This document shows positions 22,191 through 34,288 of a DNA stretch of 64,000 nucleotides, in pieces. The notes below the pieces were generated by a model, which saw only the letters and a program-made list of their open reading frames with translations, made no database searches and was not told the origin of the DNA. This DNA comes from Brachyhypopomus gauderio. Taxonomy: Eukaryota > Chordata > Actinopteri > Gymnotiformes > Hypopomidae. The stretch lies in contig NC_135226.1 of NCBI RefSeq assembly GCF_052324685.1, positions 15,208,887 through 15,272,886 of the forward strand. Reading direction: 5' to 3'. How positions within the stretch are numbered: the stretch's first letter is position 1; each line of letters starts with the position of its first letter. Position numbers and translations under genes: made by a program.

Positions 22191-23426
22191 TTTTCAATTA
22201 AGTGAAGCACTTTTTTCGCATTTCTTCATACATGGATCATTTAAATTTTATATGCTATAATATGTGATTTTTGTAATGTGCATGCCAACTTGTACTTAAC
22301 AAAAAACCCTATACGAGCAGAAACTGAAGGGGAAGGCAATTAATTTTTGTAACAACAGCAGAATAGGCCAGATAATTTTTATTTATTTATTTTAAATAGG
22401 CGCTATTTGTTATGATATTTATAAGTACCACTACGTTACATCCTGCAGGAAATAGAGCAAGATAAAAAGAAGGCTGAACAGGAGGGCATCGCTGTGACAA
22501 CCCCCCGCAAGCCCCGCTCTCATGAGCCCGACTCGGTCGATCTGTCCAAACTGAGTGGGGTGAGACCAGCAACGTCCATAGTTCAAAGTGGGCTTTGTGG
22601 ACATGGAATGCCAAGCTGCCAAGAAGATGTTTTCAGTGCTTTTAGCATTTTGGGGCTATGCTAATGTTGGCTTTTGGATCGTATATAATGTAAAAACACC
22701 ATCCAGGGAAAGTAATTGTGAAATGAATACGGGATACTTTCTATCAGCTTCATCATATGCAGTGAGAGGAGACGTCTAAGATGCTTCTAGAGCTCCAGCG
22801 TTACTTCCCGCCTCTTTACCTCACAGCTTGCTGGTTTTAATGCCCCTCCTAGGGTCTACTGAGACAGGGTGTAGTGCATTTTAATCAATACCTGTAGAGC
22901 GTCTCTGGGACACAGAGATGGCCTGTGTAGTGGTAATTAGACTCCCTCCCTCTGGTCTATGAAGGTCAAGTGTCAGGCTGAATGGACAATGACATATCGC
23001 AGAGCTTTCAGAAGAGACGCTGGTAGTGGATAGATCTTTGGTCTTTAGTCTGTGGCAGAGTTATAACGTCATTTCATGGAATGGAACAGCAATATGTCAC
23101 TGAAAATGATAATTTAATAAAAATAAAATAAGACATGCCTCCTTATATGTTTTCTATCAAGAAATCGTTGCTTTTCGGTGCCTTGCAGAGGTTGACGCAG
23201 ACATAGAGCAGATAGTCCTTCGAGAATGAACCATGGGTTCTGGTGTGTGATGTCTGCCTGCATTTGCAGGAGAAGCGATTGGTGAACGACAGAAAAGTGC
23301 CGCCCCACCGCAGTGACCAGGACGTGGAAGAAAGCGAGCTGCTCCATGGCGAGAGCCCCCCGCGCAAGTCTGGCACCGTTCGGCTGAACAGGGTCGCCCA
23401 GCGTGGTGGAGCAGCGAGGGGTTCTC
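21191..23426 (+). CDS. ccdc9: ccdc9-like gene, N-terminal exons (partial)
   Basis: CCDC9 is a coiled-coil, RNA-associated protein linked to the exon junction complex. Exons on the plus strand are 21191-21286, 21448-21546, 21708-21806 and 21968-22069 (four versions of the first coiled-coil exon), 22449-22559, and 23270 to about 23426. The coiled-coil exons read AELDRLFVALRKKNDALMRR in the first three and AELDRRIEALRKKNEGLMRR in the fourth, which best fits the CCDC9 family. The next exon reads EIEQDKKKAEQEGIAVTTPR, a hallmark of CCDC9. Lengths of 96, 99, 99 and 102 bp, all phase 0-0, mean any combination keeps the frame. No 5' exon with a start codon was identified. The last exon has no clear donor and runs into LTR-like sequence. 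The locus may be functional with exons elsewhere, or a rearranged fragment. Confidence 0.75.
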
Positions 23427-23788
23427 CGCCCCTCATTATTGCTGTCTGGGGTGTCTTGTTGAGTGTATTTAAGTACCTTAAGTGTATTTTAAGTGTATTA
23501 TTGTAAGTACCTCTTGCTTGTATGCCATTTGGAATCTTGGTCTTCTCTGTTTGTACTCCCTGTTCATTGGTATTCTCTTTCAGTAGTACTTGGTGTGATT
23601 TTGATTTCTCTAGTTATATGCTTGTTAATGTCTTTCCTTTTCTTTTGCCATGTCCCCCCAGTTATTTCTGTTAGTGTTGTTTGGTTATTCTTGGTGTATG
23701 TTCTGTGTGCTCTGTATAAATGTATTAGTTTTGTTATTAAATCATTGTTCAGTCCGCTCTTGCGTCCAGCCCTCTCCCAGTTGTTACA
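23427..23788 (+). mobile_element. LTR-like sequence abutting ccdc9 pieces
   Basis: T-rich, non-coding. It ends in CCCAGTTGTTACA with ATTAAA about 50 bp before the end, like the 3' end of a Gypsy LTR. Immediately after it, from 23789, the sequence is ccdc9 C-terminal coding DNA. The left boundary is uncertain, and I could not find a matching target duplication, so a recombinant or truncated LTR is likely. Confidence 0.5.
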
Positions 23789-23831
23789 GGAGGGCCACCG
23801 GCCCGTATCTGACTGGGGAAAGGTGATGGAA
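23789..23831 (+). pseudogene. ccdc9: ccdc9 C-terminal scrap
   Basis: Encodes EGHRPVSDWGKVMEI, matching EGHQPVSDWGEEMEM in the minus-strand ccdc9 exon at 57740-58189. This is the conserved GHQPVSDWGEE motif near the C-terminus of CCDC9. Homology begins exactly after the LTR-like TTACA and fades by about 23831. In the other copy this motif is internal to a 450-bp exon, so here the exon has been cut. Confidence 0.75.
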
Positions 23832-26800
23832 ATCAGTAGTGGCTGGTGCAAAAAAATTGACAACAATACAAACAAATAAAATAAGACAAACAAATATTGC
23901 CCTTATTGCCCTTTATTTATTTGAACATGAATTTTGCCCTAGCGTTTTCAACTGAACGGTTTGTTGAAGGATTTTTTTGTAAAGATAATTTCATTTTGTA
24001 AGAGATATTCAACGTGAACCAAGTTACGTTGGAGGCGCAGGGAGGGCGGAGTCGCTTGCAACGGTCACTCGCGAAAGTATAAACCTAGCTTTAATGAACC
24101 GCAGCTGACTAACACTACCAACAAGAGTGTGTCCTCTGCGCCCCGTGCACGGCGGAAGAATACACGGTTACGCGGCTCGGGCAGTGTTGCCTCAGCAAGG
24201 AAAGTAGCTATTGGTTGTCCTAAAAGTCGCTAGAAGTTGCTAAATGACACCATCACCTAATTTGCATAATACATGTTTTTGAAGCTGTAAAGGAATAACG
24301 TTGGGAGAGAAAAAAGTGAGTAAAAAACACCCTAAATGTTAGAACTACAAATGAACATCTGTTGCCTTTGAAATATGGAGTCACTTCTCAAAAGAACTAC
24401 ATGACTTTAATGCTTTATATAAATCATTTTTACGTAAATTACATAAAGTTTTTTTGCTATGTTAAATGTTAGTATAAGAGTAGCAGTTAGCAGGAACTAG
24501 TTGGCATAGAAATCAACCTTACAATACAGGCAGTATGCCCGTGTATCATCTCCAATACACGGCTTCAACCAGCCTTTAAATTCAGGATTTGATTCCCACT
24601 CTTTCCTGTATTTCTGAGAATAGAGTTTAGAGTGAGACATGATGAGCAAGTTAGCTAGATGTTGAGTGACCGGCTACATGGTGAATGAGGTAAAGAATGA
24701 CTGAGACTGTGTGAGTTAAATGCAGCGATTTCTTTTCGTGTCTCACTGAAGACTAAAGCATTTATATTTACATCCCGCTCTGTAAATACGGGGCGGGGCG
24801 GCAGCTTTGGGCATGCGCAGTTCATTTGCAGTGTGTACGTGGAGCGGTGAGGGTCTGCTCTGAGTGTGAGACTGCACAATGTTTTTAAGTTTTCCATGTG
24901 ATTGTTTAAAGTTAAATTTCAACTTCTCCAGCTTAAGGAAGACCATTACATCACCTAATGTAGAATGGGGTGACTTCTAATTAAACTAATCAGTCCCACC
25001 AGGATTTCGCGGGCCTTTTTTGTGATTGTTGCGGGCTAAAATGTTTGATGTTGCGAGTGTTTTTCAAAAAAATTGCGATGGAAGTTGCGGTGTGTTTTTG
25101 CCTTTTTGTGAGTACGTTGCAATAGGGAGTAAATGTTGTATGGTTTCCTCTATTTAGTAGTCCATTTTAATTATCTATTTACCTATTTATTCAGGGTTGC
25201 CAACTTTTCAAGATCGCTTAGAGTGAGATTTGAACCTGGAGGGGGTGGCGAACATTAATTGTTGACAGGGGGGCGGGGTTAGCGAACGTAAGTTGTTACC
25301 GGGCAGCCTGTACACAAATTAAGTATTATATCGAGATCGATCGCCAGTGGTTGGCGCCAGAGCGAACTAGTAACTCATAGATATGGATCAGAGATAAATA
25401 AACTTTATTTCTGACTTTAAACTTTATCTCAGTTTAAAGTTTAAACTTATAAACTTTATCTCAGACCCTCGCCGCTTGCGTGCGCTGCAGCGACTGCATT
25501 TTGGGGAATGTAGTGTTTGTGCGTGCAAAACACCATCGGGCGGCTGTGGCCTGCGGGCCGGTTCTAACTCAATAGTAATTAAATATCATCCATGGGGCAA
25601 TAGATAATCAATTCGCGGGTCGGATCTTAACTTTGACATATGTGCTCTATGTGGTATGAAATAGTTTGGGCAGGAATTATCCCTCTCAAGATTTTGTATG
25701 CCCCGCCCCTTGAAACACAGGTCTTGGGACAGAGAATGCACAATGATCCCTCTCACTTTCTTGAAATGATCCCTCGAAGTGCAACAGCTCGGTGGCAGAA
25801 ATGGACTTTACATCTCTTAAAAGACTATTAAAAATCACTTTGAGTGGACGGGCTGGTGCTAGAAATACATGTATGAACCCATCGTTGTGAAACAATAAAA
25901 CACTGAAAACAGAAAAAAACAGTTTATCCCCGCTTTCATGTAGTGTACCGGGATACTACTTTTCCCGATCTTTTTGCCGTTACTTTCGTCGCTCATGCTG
26001 CTTTCAGTCTGGTCCTGTTGAACGTATATACAGAAGTAAGGCGGGAGTTTGTCGACGTCACATCAAGACGACATCAGTGATTGGTCAAATTTGCGGGAAA
26101 GTTGCGGTGATTGGCTGAAGTTGCAACACCGCCCTGAATTCGCGGGGTTTGCTTGAAGTTGCGTTGAAGTTGCAAATCGCAACATCGCGACTTTCTGGAG
26201 GGTCTGGCTAATGGAGAATGGGGTGACTTCTAATTCAGCTAAGGAAGAACAATAAGGAAGCAATATCCTTCTCCTTGCAAGAAGACTGTATTATCATAAG
26301 TAATTTCAATCAGAGATGAGCTGTTTTTAATAATACTTACATGTAAATGACAAATGCTTGATCCTAATAAAAATGTTTTATTGAAAACACCAATTAATCA
26401 ATTCATTAATATTTTTAAAAAATCGATTCACATATCAAAAATCGATTCTCATTTACTACGATTCAGAATCGCCAGGGGAAGTAACTGGCTGCAGGCAAAA
26501 AACGCAGCAGCAAAATAAAACCCCAAAAAGAAAGGCAAAACGGAAAGGAAGAAATACAGGATTGGGAAAACTTGAGATGGGTCTGGAAGCGACGCAGGAG
26601 ATAGATACTCGAATAAGTAAAGAGAAAGCATAACAGAGAGATGTGGCGAGACACCTTCAAACGAGAAGCAATCACAGAGAAAGCAGAGACTGGCTGAGAA
26701 CGTACGGTTACGCTGGTTTAGTCTGGGACTGACTTTTGTGCCCCTAGCAACGGCTGGGGGAACAGCATCCGAGCCAGCCCAGACAGCTTGCAAAATGAAG

Positions 26801-27084
26801 CTCAAAAATTTTGGTAACAACAAAAAGCATTTTTTTTTTTACCAAATTAAATGTGAGACACTTTATTTTCTGTATTTGTCATTCTGTCTTGCAAAGCAGA
26901 CTGTAGTAGATCATGCAGATTTTATAGACTGAAGCAGACATTTTTATAAATTAAATCGTTATTGAATCAAAAATCGTTATTGAATTGAATTGTGGTCCCC
27001 AAAATCGGTATTGAATTGTGAGATAGTAAATGATTCCCACCCCTAATTTTAACCTTAAATCCAACAATGTCCATAAAACGTATG
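23832..27084. other. Repeat-rich region, no gene
   Basis: Contains a fragment of the CAGTGTTGCC hAT family (about 24180-24370), a GC-rich stretch at 24770-24870 repeated at about 29935-30045, G-rich TTGTTGACAGG motifs near 25258, and segments at 24930-24985 and 26209-26280. The last two are reverse-complement relatives of sequence at 56590-56650 and 58430-58505. An 82-bp tandem duplication lies just outside at 27308-27471. Confidence 0.5.
26390..27046. mobile_element. hAT-type element, ATCGATTC-rich family
   Basis: Subterminal AAATCGATTC repeats at 26420-26470 and AATCGTTATTGAAT repeats at 26955-27020, ending GATTCCCACCCCTA. These are like the ends of the better defined element at 17642-18802. 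No clean target duplication was found, so boundaries are approximate. Confidence 0.5.
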
Positions 27085-28530
27085 TTAAGAGTCTTTAGAA
27101 TCCTTTACTGCATGTTGCTGGGTTGTATAGTTTCTCATCTTGTAGAGAGAGAGAGAAGAGGGGAGGGAGAGACAGACAACAGTATTAATTAAAGCACACA
27201 ACAGTAACACTGCAGATTATCTAAACCAATTTCAGCAATGATAAACATCCTTCTCTGTGAATTTAAAACAAGGTAAAGCATAAAAATCCTGTTGTACTAT
27301 TGAATTAGCACACTAGGCCTGTTTAATGGGGATGCATTTTCTGCACCACCTGGGTCCTGAGCATAATACACTGTACAGAACTCTATGAAGCACACTAGGC
27401 CTGTTTAATGGGGATGCATTTTCTGCACCACCTGGGTCCTGAGCATAATACACTGTACAGAACTCTATGAACTCTACAAACAGCTTCTAGTTTGCACAGG
27501 ATAATAAAATCCTTACCAGTACACCCTCAAATATACTATACAATTAATTAATTTGAGCTGCTGCAGTTACTCAAAATTTCCAAAGACACTGATGTCTATC
27601 ACTTTAATCACCTCTTGGGGGAGATTTTACAAATGCCAAGTGATGTGTTAGGTGTACATAAAACATTAAAAAACTCCAAAATAGGAGCCCGTCACAGTTT
27701 TGGAAAGTAAAAATGACAATGATTTTCACATGCCTTCAGTCACATTATATGTGTAGCACACTATTGATTACTTACATCTGTTCTGCGTTCCTTTTTTAAA
27801 AGTCTCTCTGCGCTCTCAATGCATGGTTCCATCACGGTCACGAGCATTGGTAAACCACTTTGAGACAGCTCTCTCAACATCTTTTTAGTTAGATTCTGAA
27901 GAAAAGCATTTTGCTTTAGGCCACCTACAAAACAAAATTTAAAATTCAGATAGAATAAACTGAGGCAAAAACAACCAACACATGTTACTTTCCAGATCAA
28001 AGAGCACCAAAACGAGAAAACCGCTATCTAACTTGGACCCATTACAAGAATGATTAGTAGCCGTTTATCCATAAGACAATACTCTTTTCTGCTATACACA
28101 AGATTTTCTATGTAGGTTAGCTAGCCTAGCAACATCGAAAATTTGCACTTATGCTATGCCTTAGCTGATCTAGGAAAATTAATTAACTTAACCTAGGTGG
28201 GTTACATCGAAAATGTGTATACTTTTTCTCACAGATTATTCTTTTTAGCCATAACAAATGAACGGCTTGCGATCTACCTTTCAACACTAACGGCTAACGG
28301 TTATTCTAGCTAGTATCAAGCTAGCTACCTACCTTAGCTATGTTTGAATTAAAGATAACGTCAGGTAATATTCTTTCTTTGTATATTTGATCTTTTACAC
28401 ATTGACAACAAAATTAAAGAAACCGGATAAAAAGTTAATTTCTTACCTCAGTTAATGATAACGGATTTAAAAATTCGCTTTCAGTCAGGCCAGGCGGGAG
28501 AACGTTCTAGACTTTCGTTGGGGGCAGGGT
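27085..28530 (-). CDS. Unassigned small spliced gene model
   Basis: I do not recognise this product. On the minus strand a putative untranslated first exon (about 28530-28447) ends in GAG before GTAAGA. An exon at 27923-27776 has a TTTTGTAG acceptor and GTAAGT donor. A last exon at 27138-27085 has a pyrimidine-rich CTACAAG acceptor and ends at TAA. Phases agree between the last two. From the first in-frame ATG the exon reads MLRELSQSGLPMLVTVMEPC followed by an acidic/basic helix IESAERLLKKERRTD, and the end is HAVKDSKDS. The total would be about 53 residues. The intron contains an 82-bp tandem duplication. It could be a short gene, a lineage-specific transcript or a chance exon set. Confidence 0.35.
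27308..27471. repeat. 82-bp tandem duplication
   Basis: Two adjacent, essentially identical 82-bp copies (27308-27389 and 27390-27471) beginning GCACACTAGGCCTGTTTAAT. They lie in an intron of the preceding gene model. Confidence 0.92.
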
Positions 28531-28590
28531 TGGCAGGTCCTACACAAATATCCCGCACAAAATCTGTGTAAAACCCGCCCTTCAGAAGCT

Positions 28591-28760
28591 TAAACTAGCC
28601 CAAAGCCCAAAGTTGTTGAGGGGGGGAGGGGGGAGGGGGGAGGGGGGTGGTGGCGTGGTGGAGTGTAACCTGTCGACCGGGGGGGGGGGGGGGGGGGGGG
28701 GGGGGTGGCGAGTGTGTAAAATGGAGACAAATTAAGTATTATACCACAGTTAGTTCCGAC
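28591..28760. repeat. Poly-G repeat family member
   Basis: Starts with AAACTAGCCCAAAGCCCAAA then GTTGTTG followed by G-rich runs, including 27 consecutive G at 28679-28705, then GGTGGCGA and ACAAATTAAGTATTATA. The same opening occurs at 38905-38931, and related pieces at 16320-16375 and 25240-25330. Confidence 0.75.
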
Positions 28761-28929
28761 CCTACAATGTGATTGGCTGAGAGGCGATCTAGGAGTGCCA
28801 ATATTACATGTTATAGCACTGTAACCGAAGCTCTCCATGTATTACTCCGCCACATACAGGTAACCTAGCAACGAAGCGGCGTTTACAAGCCAAACCGCGC
28901 AACTACAAACAAGTATCAAAAGTATCAAA

Positions 28930-29295
28930 ATGAATTACACGGATTTAATTAAATCTATTGGCTTCGAAACCATTTGTTTCGATCTGAAACTGGAGGATGA
29001 CGTTATAAATGACCAGCCTGATTCCTCCAATGAGCCTCCAAGGTTTGTCATGCTTACAAATAATGATTTGGATGAGCTGGAAATGCAGAAAAACGAAATT
29101 AATACCGTTAAACAAACGTCCTGGGCTCTTAACGTATTTACATCCTGGTTAAAGAGCAACAACACTGCAGTCGATTTTAGTATTATCAACAAAAATGAAA
29201 TGAATCAGCTTTTACGACGTTTTTATGGATCCGTCAGAAACATGAAGGGAGAGTTATATGGCATCAGCAGCTTCGTTGGTTTAGAGCTGGACTGA
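28930..29295 (+). CDS. Crypton/DUF3504-like N-terminal domain protein
   Basis: An uninterrupted 121-residue ORF. Residues about 43-52 (FVMLTNNDLD), 68-78 (WALNVFTSWLK) and 88-110 (INKNEMNQLLRRFYGSVR, then KGELYG) follow the N-terminal helical region of Crypton-type tyrosine recombinases and their domesticated relatives (the DUF3504 region of ZMYM/QRICH1/KCTD1-type proteins). The protein ends in FVGLELD before the catalytic domain, so the Arg-His-Arg-Tyr recombinase residues are absent. An AATAAA lies at 29349, 55 bp past the stop. Flanks carry a repeated GTGCCNATATTAC..TTATAGCAC sequence at 28796 and inside the palindrome at 29565-29716, which suggests the ORF belongs to a mobile unit. It could be a defective Crypton or a small DNA-binding derivative. 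Confidence 0.6.
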   Translation: MNYTDLIKSIGFETICFDLKLEDDVINDQPDSSNEPPRFVMLTNNDLDELEMQKNEINTVKQTSWALNVFTSWLKSNNTAVDFSIINKNEMNQLLRRFYGSVRNMKGELYGISSFVGLELD

Positions 29296-29564
29296 ACATA
29301 TACCTGAACGAATCAGCCGTGGATGGTCAATAATTGTACTTTATTTTTAATAAATACAACTTTATCAACAGTTGTTTTTGTGTATATTTACCTCTATAAT
29401 ATTTATTGGGTAAGGCTGTTCGAGTGTTGTGTAAGTTTAGCAGCGAGCCATTGAATGGAACTATTTTAACTGGCGGAGTGTTTTTAACCAAACAGGTCGT
29501 ATTTTCTCGTCCTCTTTTACTCAAAATCTTTCAATAAACAGCGATAATGGAACTGTGGTATAAT

Positions 29565-29716
29565 CGCAATAATACACTCGAGGTTCGTGCTATAACGGGT
29601 AATATCGGCACTGCTGTACTGATCTACGGCACTCGGCCTGCGGCCTCGTGCCTACGACCGCAGCACAGCAGTGCCGATATTACCCGTTATAGCACTCCCT
29701 CTCGTGTATTATTGCG
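29565..29716. repeat. 152-bp palindrome at the edge of the Crypton-like unit
   Basis: The left arm starts CGCAATAATACACTCGAGGT and the right arm ends CTCGTGTATTATTGCG. About 50 bp per arm are near-perfect complements, including GGGTAATATCGGCACTGCTG. The central loop is itself a nearly palindromic GGCACTCGGCC..GGCCTCGTGCC. Part of the arm recurs at 28796-28830. Confidence 0.88.
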
Positions 29717-30064
29717 TCATTATGTCGCGATCGATTCTTAGTGTTGACTTGTAACTTCCGCAGTAGCCCTACTCAAAAAAGTAGCCCAAAAAACCGCACC
29801 CCGCGACCCCAGAATTTTTACCCGCGGCAGGACTTTCAAACAAGCCCAATTTGGCGTGAAAACCGCGAACCTGGCAACTCTGGTTGGGGGCGAGGGCGCA
29901 CGAGACAGTGATTTCTTTTCGCGTTAAATTTACATCCCACTCTGTAAATACGGGGCGGGGCGTCAGCGGCAGCTTTGGGCATGCGCAGTTCATTTGCAGT
30001 GTGGACGTGTAGCGGTGAGGGTCTGCTCTGAGTGAGAGACTGTACTGAATGTTGTGGGGCGAAG

Positions 30065-30300
30065 CAGTGTTGCCAACTTAGCGACTTTGTCGCTATATTT
30101 AGCTACTTTTTGTGGTGTTATTGGAGACTCATTTGTAGTTCTAACATATTTATTTAGTTTTTTACTCACTTTTTTCTCTCCTAACGTTATTCCTTTACAG
30201 CTTCAAAAACATGTATTGTGCAAATTATGCATTTAGCCACTTCTAGCGACTTGTAGGACAACCAATAGCTACCTTCCTTACTGAAGAGTTGGCAACACTG
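30065..30300. mobile_element. hAT-type MITE, CAGTGTTGCC family
   Basis: A 236-bp unit with terminal inverted repeats CAGTGTTGCCAACT and AGTTGGCAACACTG. A partial reverse-oriented relative lies at about 24180-24370. No clear 8-bp target duplication was visible. Confidence 0.78.
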
Positions 30301-33300
30301 CCCAGAGGACAGCAACTGAAGAGCGTGTGTGTTCAGAGTTTTCAAAAGTCTCCAATAACACCACAAAAAGTCGCTACATTTGTCGCTAGTCGCTTTTTAC
30401 TACAAAAAGTCTCTATAGGGTCTGAAAAGTTGGCAACACTGCCTCCCTATCGCAGCTGACGCTCGACTGCCTCCAGCGGCACAGTCGCATTGACGAGCGG
30501 AGTCTCGCTGTTTTTGACACTGATGCTTAGAAAATGCTAATTGCTTCATGTCAAAACGCCCATCCGGGTGGGCGTGGGAAAATATCTCACTTTAGCTTGA
30601 GCTGAGAGACAGTGAAATAAGGAAAACTGCACTGAAATGGCACGACCCATCACATTAAGGCTTTGGCAACATAAGGCTGGCATACCTGCAATTAAAGGTC
30701 GTAGCTGACTAATACCACCTACCTCAATAATTTAGCATCAGGTATGTAAGGTACTGTGGTTCCACTGTGTTTATTTATATCCTTTAGCTTTTCAGTTTTA
30801 GGTTCACCCGAGATATACTCCCTGGTGTTTAACTCCACGGCCCGCTCTGCCCTGTGTTGGGAATGTTTTCAGGAGTTACAGGAGAGATGCTCTAGACCTT
30901 CAAAAGCAAACCTTTTGAATTCAAAACAAATCTTTTGAATCCTCACATAGCCTATCTTAAGTACTGTGACCTTAATAATGAATCAGCTCATTTAAACAAT
31001 CAGACTACAAATTAATGGCTTGCATTCAATTAATACGAGTCTGATCTCCTGACAAGATCTTGTAGACTTCTGCTTATTTACTTGCAATTATTTTCAATTT
31101 TTGTTCATGCTTGATAGATTCTGAACTCCATCTCATTTTCCAGCATATTAAATTAATGCATTACTGGATATAAATTGGAAGCCTGACTTAGCAAGTTTTA
31201 TTTTCAGGAGCTCTTCATAGTTGCCATGGTACTGTGTTGTCATTGCTTTGCTTACATGAGGCATCATCCTGGAAATCTAGACATTAAGGTAGAAGATGTT
31301 AACACAGCTGCACCAAGCACTTTAGTCACAGCAATACAAGAAATCAGGGAGATGTCAGACACAGACTCAGCTGTGCATGTCTGGGCTGTTAAGCTACACC
31401 TACTACACTTCACATTCACACCACCAAACCACCCCGGCTTCACTCACTCCATCTGAAACTATGGCTGAACCTTTAAGATGCCTTTAAGCAAAAAAAATCT
31501 TGATATATTGGTTAATGAGAAGTATGTGCACTTTTTTATGTTTGTGCTTATCCAAGATGTTCCACATTGTGGATCTGTGTTGGTGTTTTGTCTATCTGTG
31601 GTCCTTGTGCCACATCTGTTGTAATCGCCTCTTCTTGCTGTCAGACCTGGACATCACAAGGTGCCACCATCTTCCAGCCCCATTCAGTCTAATTGAATGT
31701 AATCTTCCTGAAATAGACCAAAACTGCCCTCTTCGAAAGTAAAAGTGAAGATCAAATTGTTCGAGCAGAAATCTGTTTATGGCCCAATTTGAATGGAGGA
31801 AACCGAGCTAGCGGCCGAAAGCCTCCACAGAAGAACACTGCAAACTGAAGCCTGATTCTTAACCACTGCTAATTGCATTCTGCCTTTATTAGAGCCGGAG
31901 GGATTGGTCTACGCTGGAACAGCGTTAATGCAACTGCTTGTATTTAAATGGTGGAAAGTGCTTCAGACACCATCCGTGTTTACTCGTCTTGTCATGCATC
32001 AGTGTGACCAAAATACAGCCTTGTAGCATTCGAAATATGAAAATGGCTAAACATAATTGAACAAAGACATTTGACAGGCTCTGTGTGTTAGTTCATTTTA
32101 AATAAGAAATGACAAAAAATATTGTGTAACAGTAGCTGAGAGGTCATACGATGAAAAGGCAAGATTAAGTGTCTAGAAATCACATCGTAGAGACGGTCCA
32201 CGCAACATCAAATATAATGCAACCACTATTGCACATATCTGTGAGCCTGTATGTTGCAAAACCCAACAGGCTGGACAGAGTGAAGAATGATGGTGGTGCC
32301 ACTGAGGTGGAGTTAACGAGAAATAATTATGCTTAAGCCCAACATTTTTCACACAGTCACAACAATCTGCAGCATTTCGTTTCATGCAGGATAATACACC
32401 CACTTTGTAGAAGCACCTGCAGATAAACTGCTGCAGTCTCTCTCTCTCTCTCTCTCTCCATTCACCCACCCCCCCACACACCCCCCACACACCCAGAACA
32501 AAGTCTGCACGCGTCACATCAGCAATTTCCAAATTAATTCCCTGCACGAGTCCTGCTACATGAGTACATATGGCAGCACGGTCCAGAGGCTCGGTTCTTT
32601 TGCAATCCGTGCACACAGGCCCTGCTACGTTACCACACTCTTTAGCAGAGTGGGTCTATTTGAACCAGTCAGGAAGCCCAGTGACAAAGCGTTTCTTGCT
32701 GGAGTCAGTGCACCAGGACTGTTATAAGAACAGCCCCAGAGAAACACCTCCTGGGGGCAGGTGAGACAGCAAGATGGATAACATTGATTTCACCAGTTTG
32801 ATGCAAGGGGGAAAAAACTAATTAATTAAACTTTTTCCCCCCTCTAGAAGCAGTTTCATCCTTGTCACTGGGAGCTATATGCCACTCCGGGGAAGGGATT
32901 TAAAAATATACATGCTTGGCCTCCCTCTTTCAGATTAAAGATATTTATATCAGACATAATGAGACTAAACCCATCAGCCACACTGGTAAAAGGAAAAAGG
33001 GTTTATTACCATTATACAACATAGGGTATTATTTCAATGTATAAATAATAATAAAGTACCAATAGCTCTAAAAGTTTGTAATTAACTATTAATCGAACAA
33101 GCCTTTGAGAATAACTAGACTATTGATACGACACCAAGGCAGGAAGCTTAACATAAAAGCATTCACAGGGGACCTGGATGCACACACACGTACACACACA
33201 CACACACACACATGTACACGTACACGCACACGCACACACACACACATGCCCACATCAGATCCTGTGATGTCTAATTGCTCTCAGTGTGTGTTTGCATGTC

Positions 33301-33404
33301 ACAAGCCCGTTAGCTCCAGGCCATCGGCTGGGCACATCCCTTCCCTGATCGCCCTTCAAGCACCAAGGCATGAATTGAATTAGTTCAGTGGCCGTTATAC
33401 ACAT

Positions 33405-33447
<43 letters not shown>

Positions 33448-34013
33448 CTTAATCATCATACCTTTATCACACAAAACTGCAAACATCTAGATGCCATGGG
33501 GATGTTTTTGCTTTGGCAATTCACCCTGCAACAGCAATAAAAACATACTGGTCTAAAGTCCTTGAGCACGGCCATGAACTCAAGCAAGTAAAAACAAAAT
33601 AGTCCAAGCTGTATGTGGAAGAGATAGTAGAAGGCTATAGCCCTGTGTAATGTGGGAATTGTGCAGTGGGTTAATTATGTTCCTGTGCAGGTCCACATGG
33701 TGTGTAAGAAGTGGGATGGGCTGCCAGTGGCAATTAGGCTTTGCATCAAATCCATGTTGAAAGCTTTCATGTGTGGAAAGACACCATGATCAAACATGCA
33801 AAAGAAACTCAAACACTGACTAACTGTAAAATAAATGTAAAAGTCTTAATGCTTCTCTTGTACTCTCTTTAAAGAACACACTCCCAGTAAAAAAAAAAAA
33901 GTACAAACATACAAAAGTGCATTAAAATGTTTAACAATGTATACAGAGTGGTATTTTTGGGACAAAGGGGGACAACAGCAGACCCCCACGATGAAGTCCT
34001 ATCTGTGGCACTG
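30301..34013. other. Intergenic, microsatellites, no gene recognised
   Basis: Contains (CA)n runs at about 33180-33246 and 33408-33447 and a (CT)n run at 32437-32458. A plus ORF at 31226 follows a TTTTCAG acceptor-like site but matches nothing I know. The right end is the presumed 3' UTR of the minus-strand KIAA0753 gene. Confidence 0.5.
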
Positions 34014-34154
34014 CTAGGACACAGCTGGGGGAGGGGACTGGACAGGTTGGAGGAACTCGGAGGTGAAGATGGCCTCGGCGTACTGCTCACAAACATCCTG
34101 GAACTCTGCTGCCACATCAGACAAGGCCTCAGTCATCAGCTCTTCAGCCAGACT

Positions 34155-34187
<33 letters not shown>

Positions 34188-34200
34188 GGGGGGGGGGGGT

Positions 34201-34236
<36 letters not shown>

Positions 34237-34251
34237 GAGAGGGGGGGGGGG

Positions 34252-34288
<37 letters not shown>

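Noticed and set aside
31209..31456. Possible exon after a TTTTCAG site
   Set aside because: No donor, no neighbouring exon and no recognised protein family.
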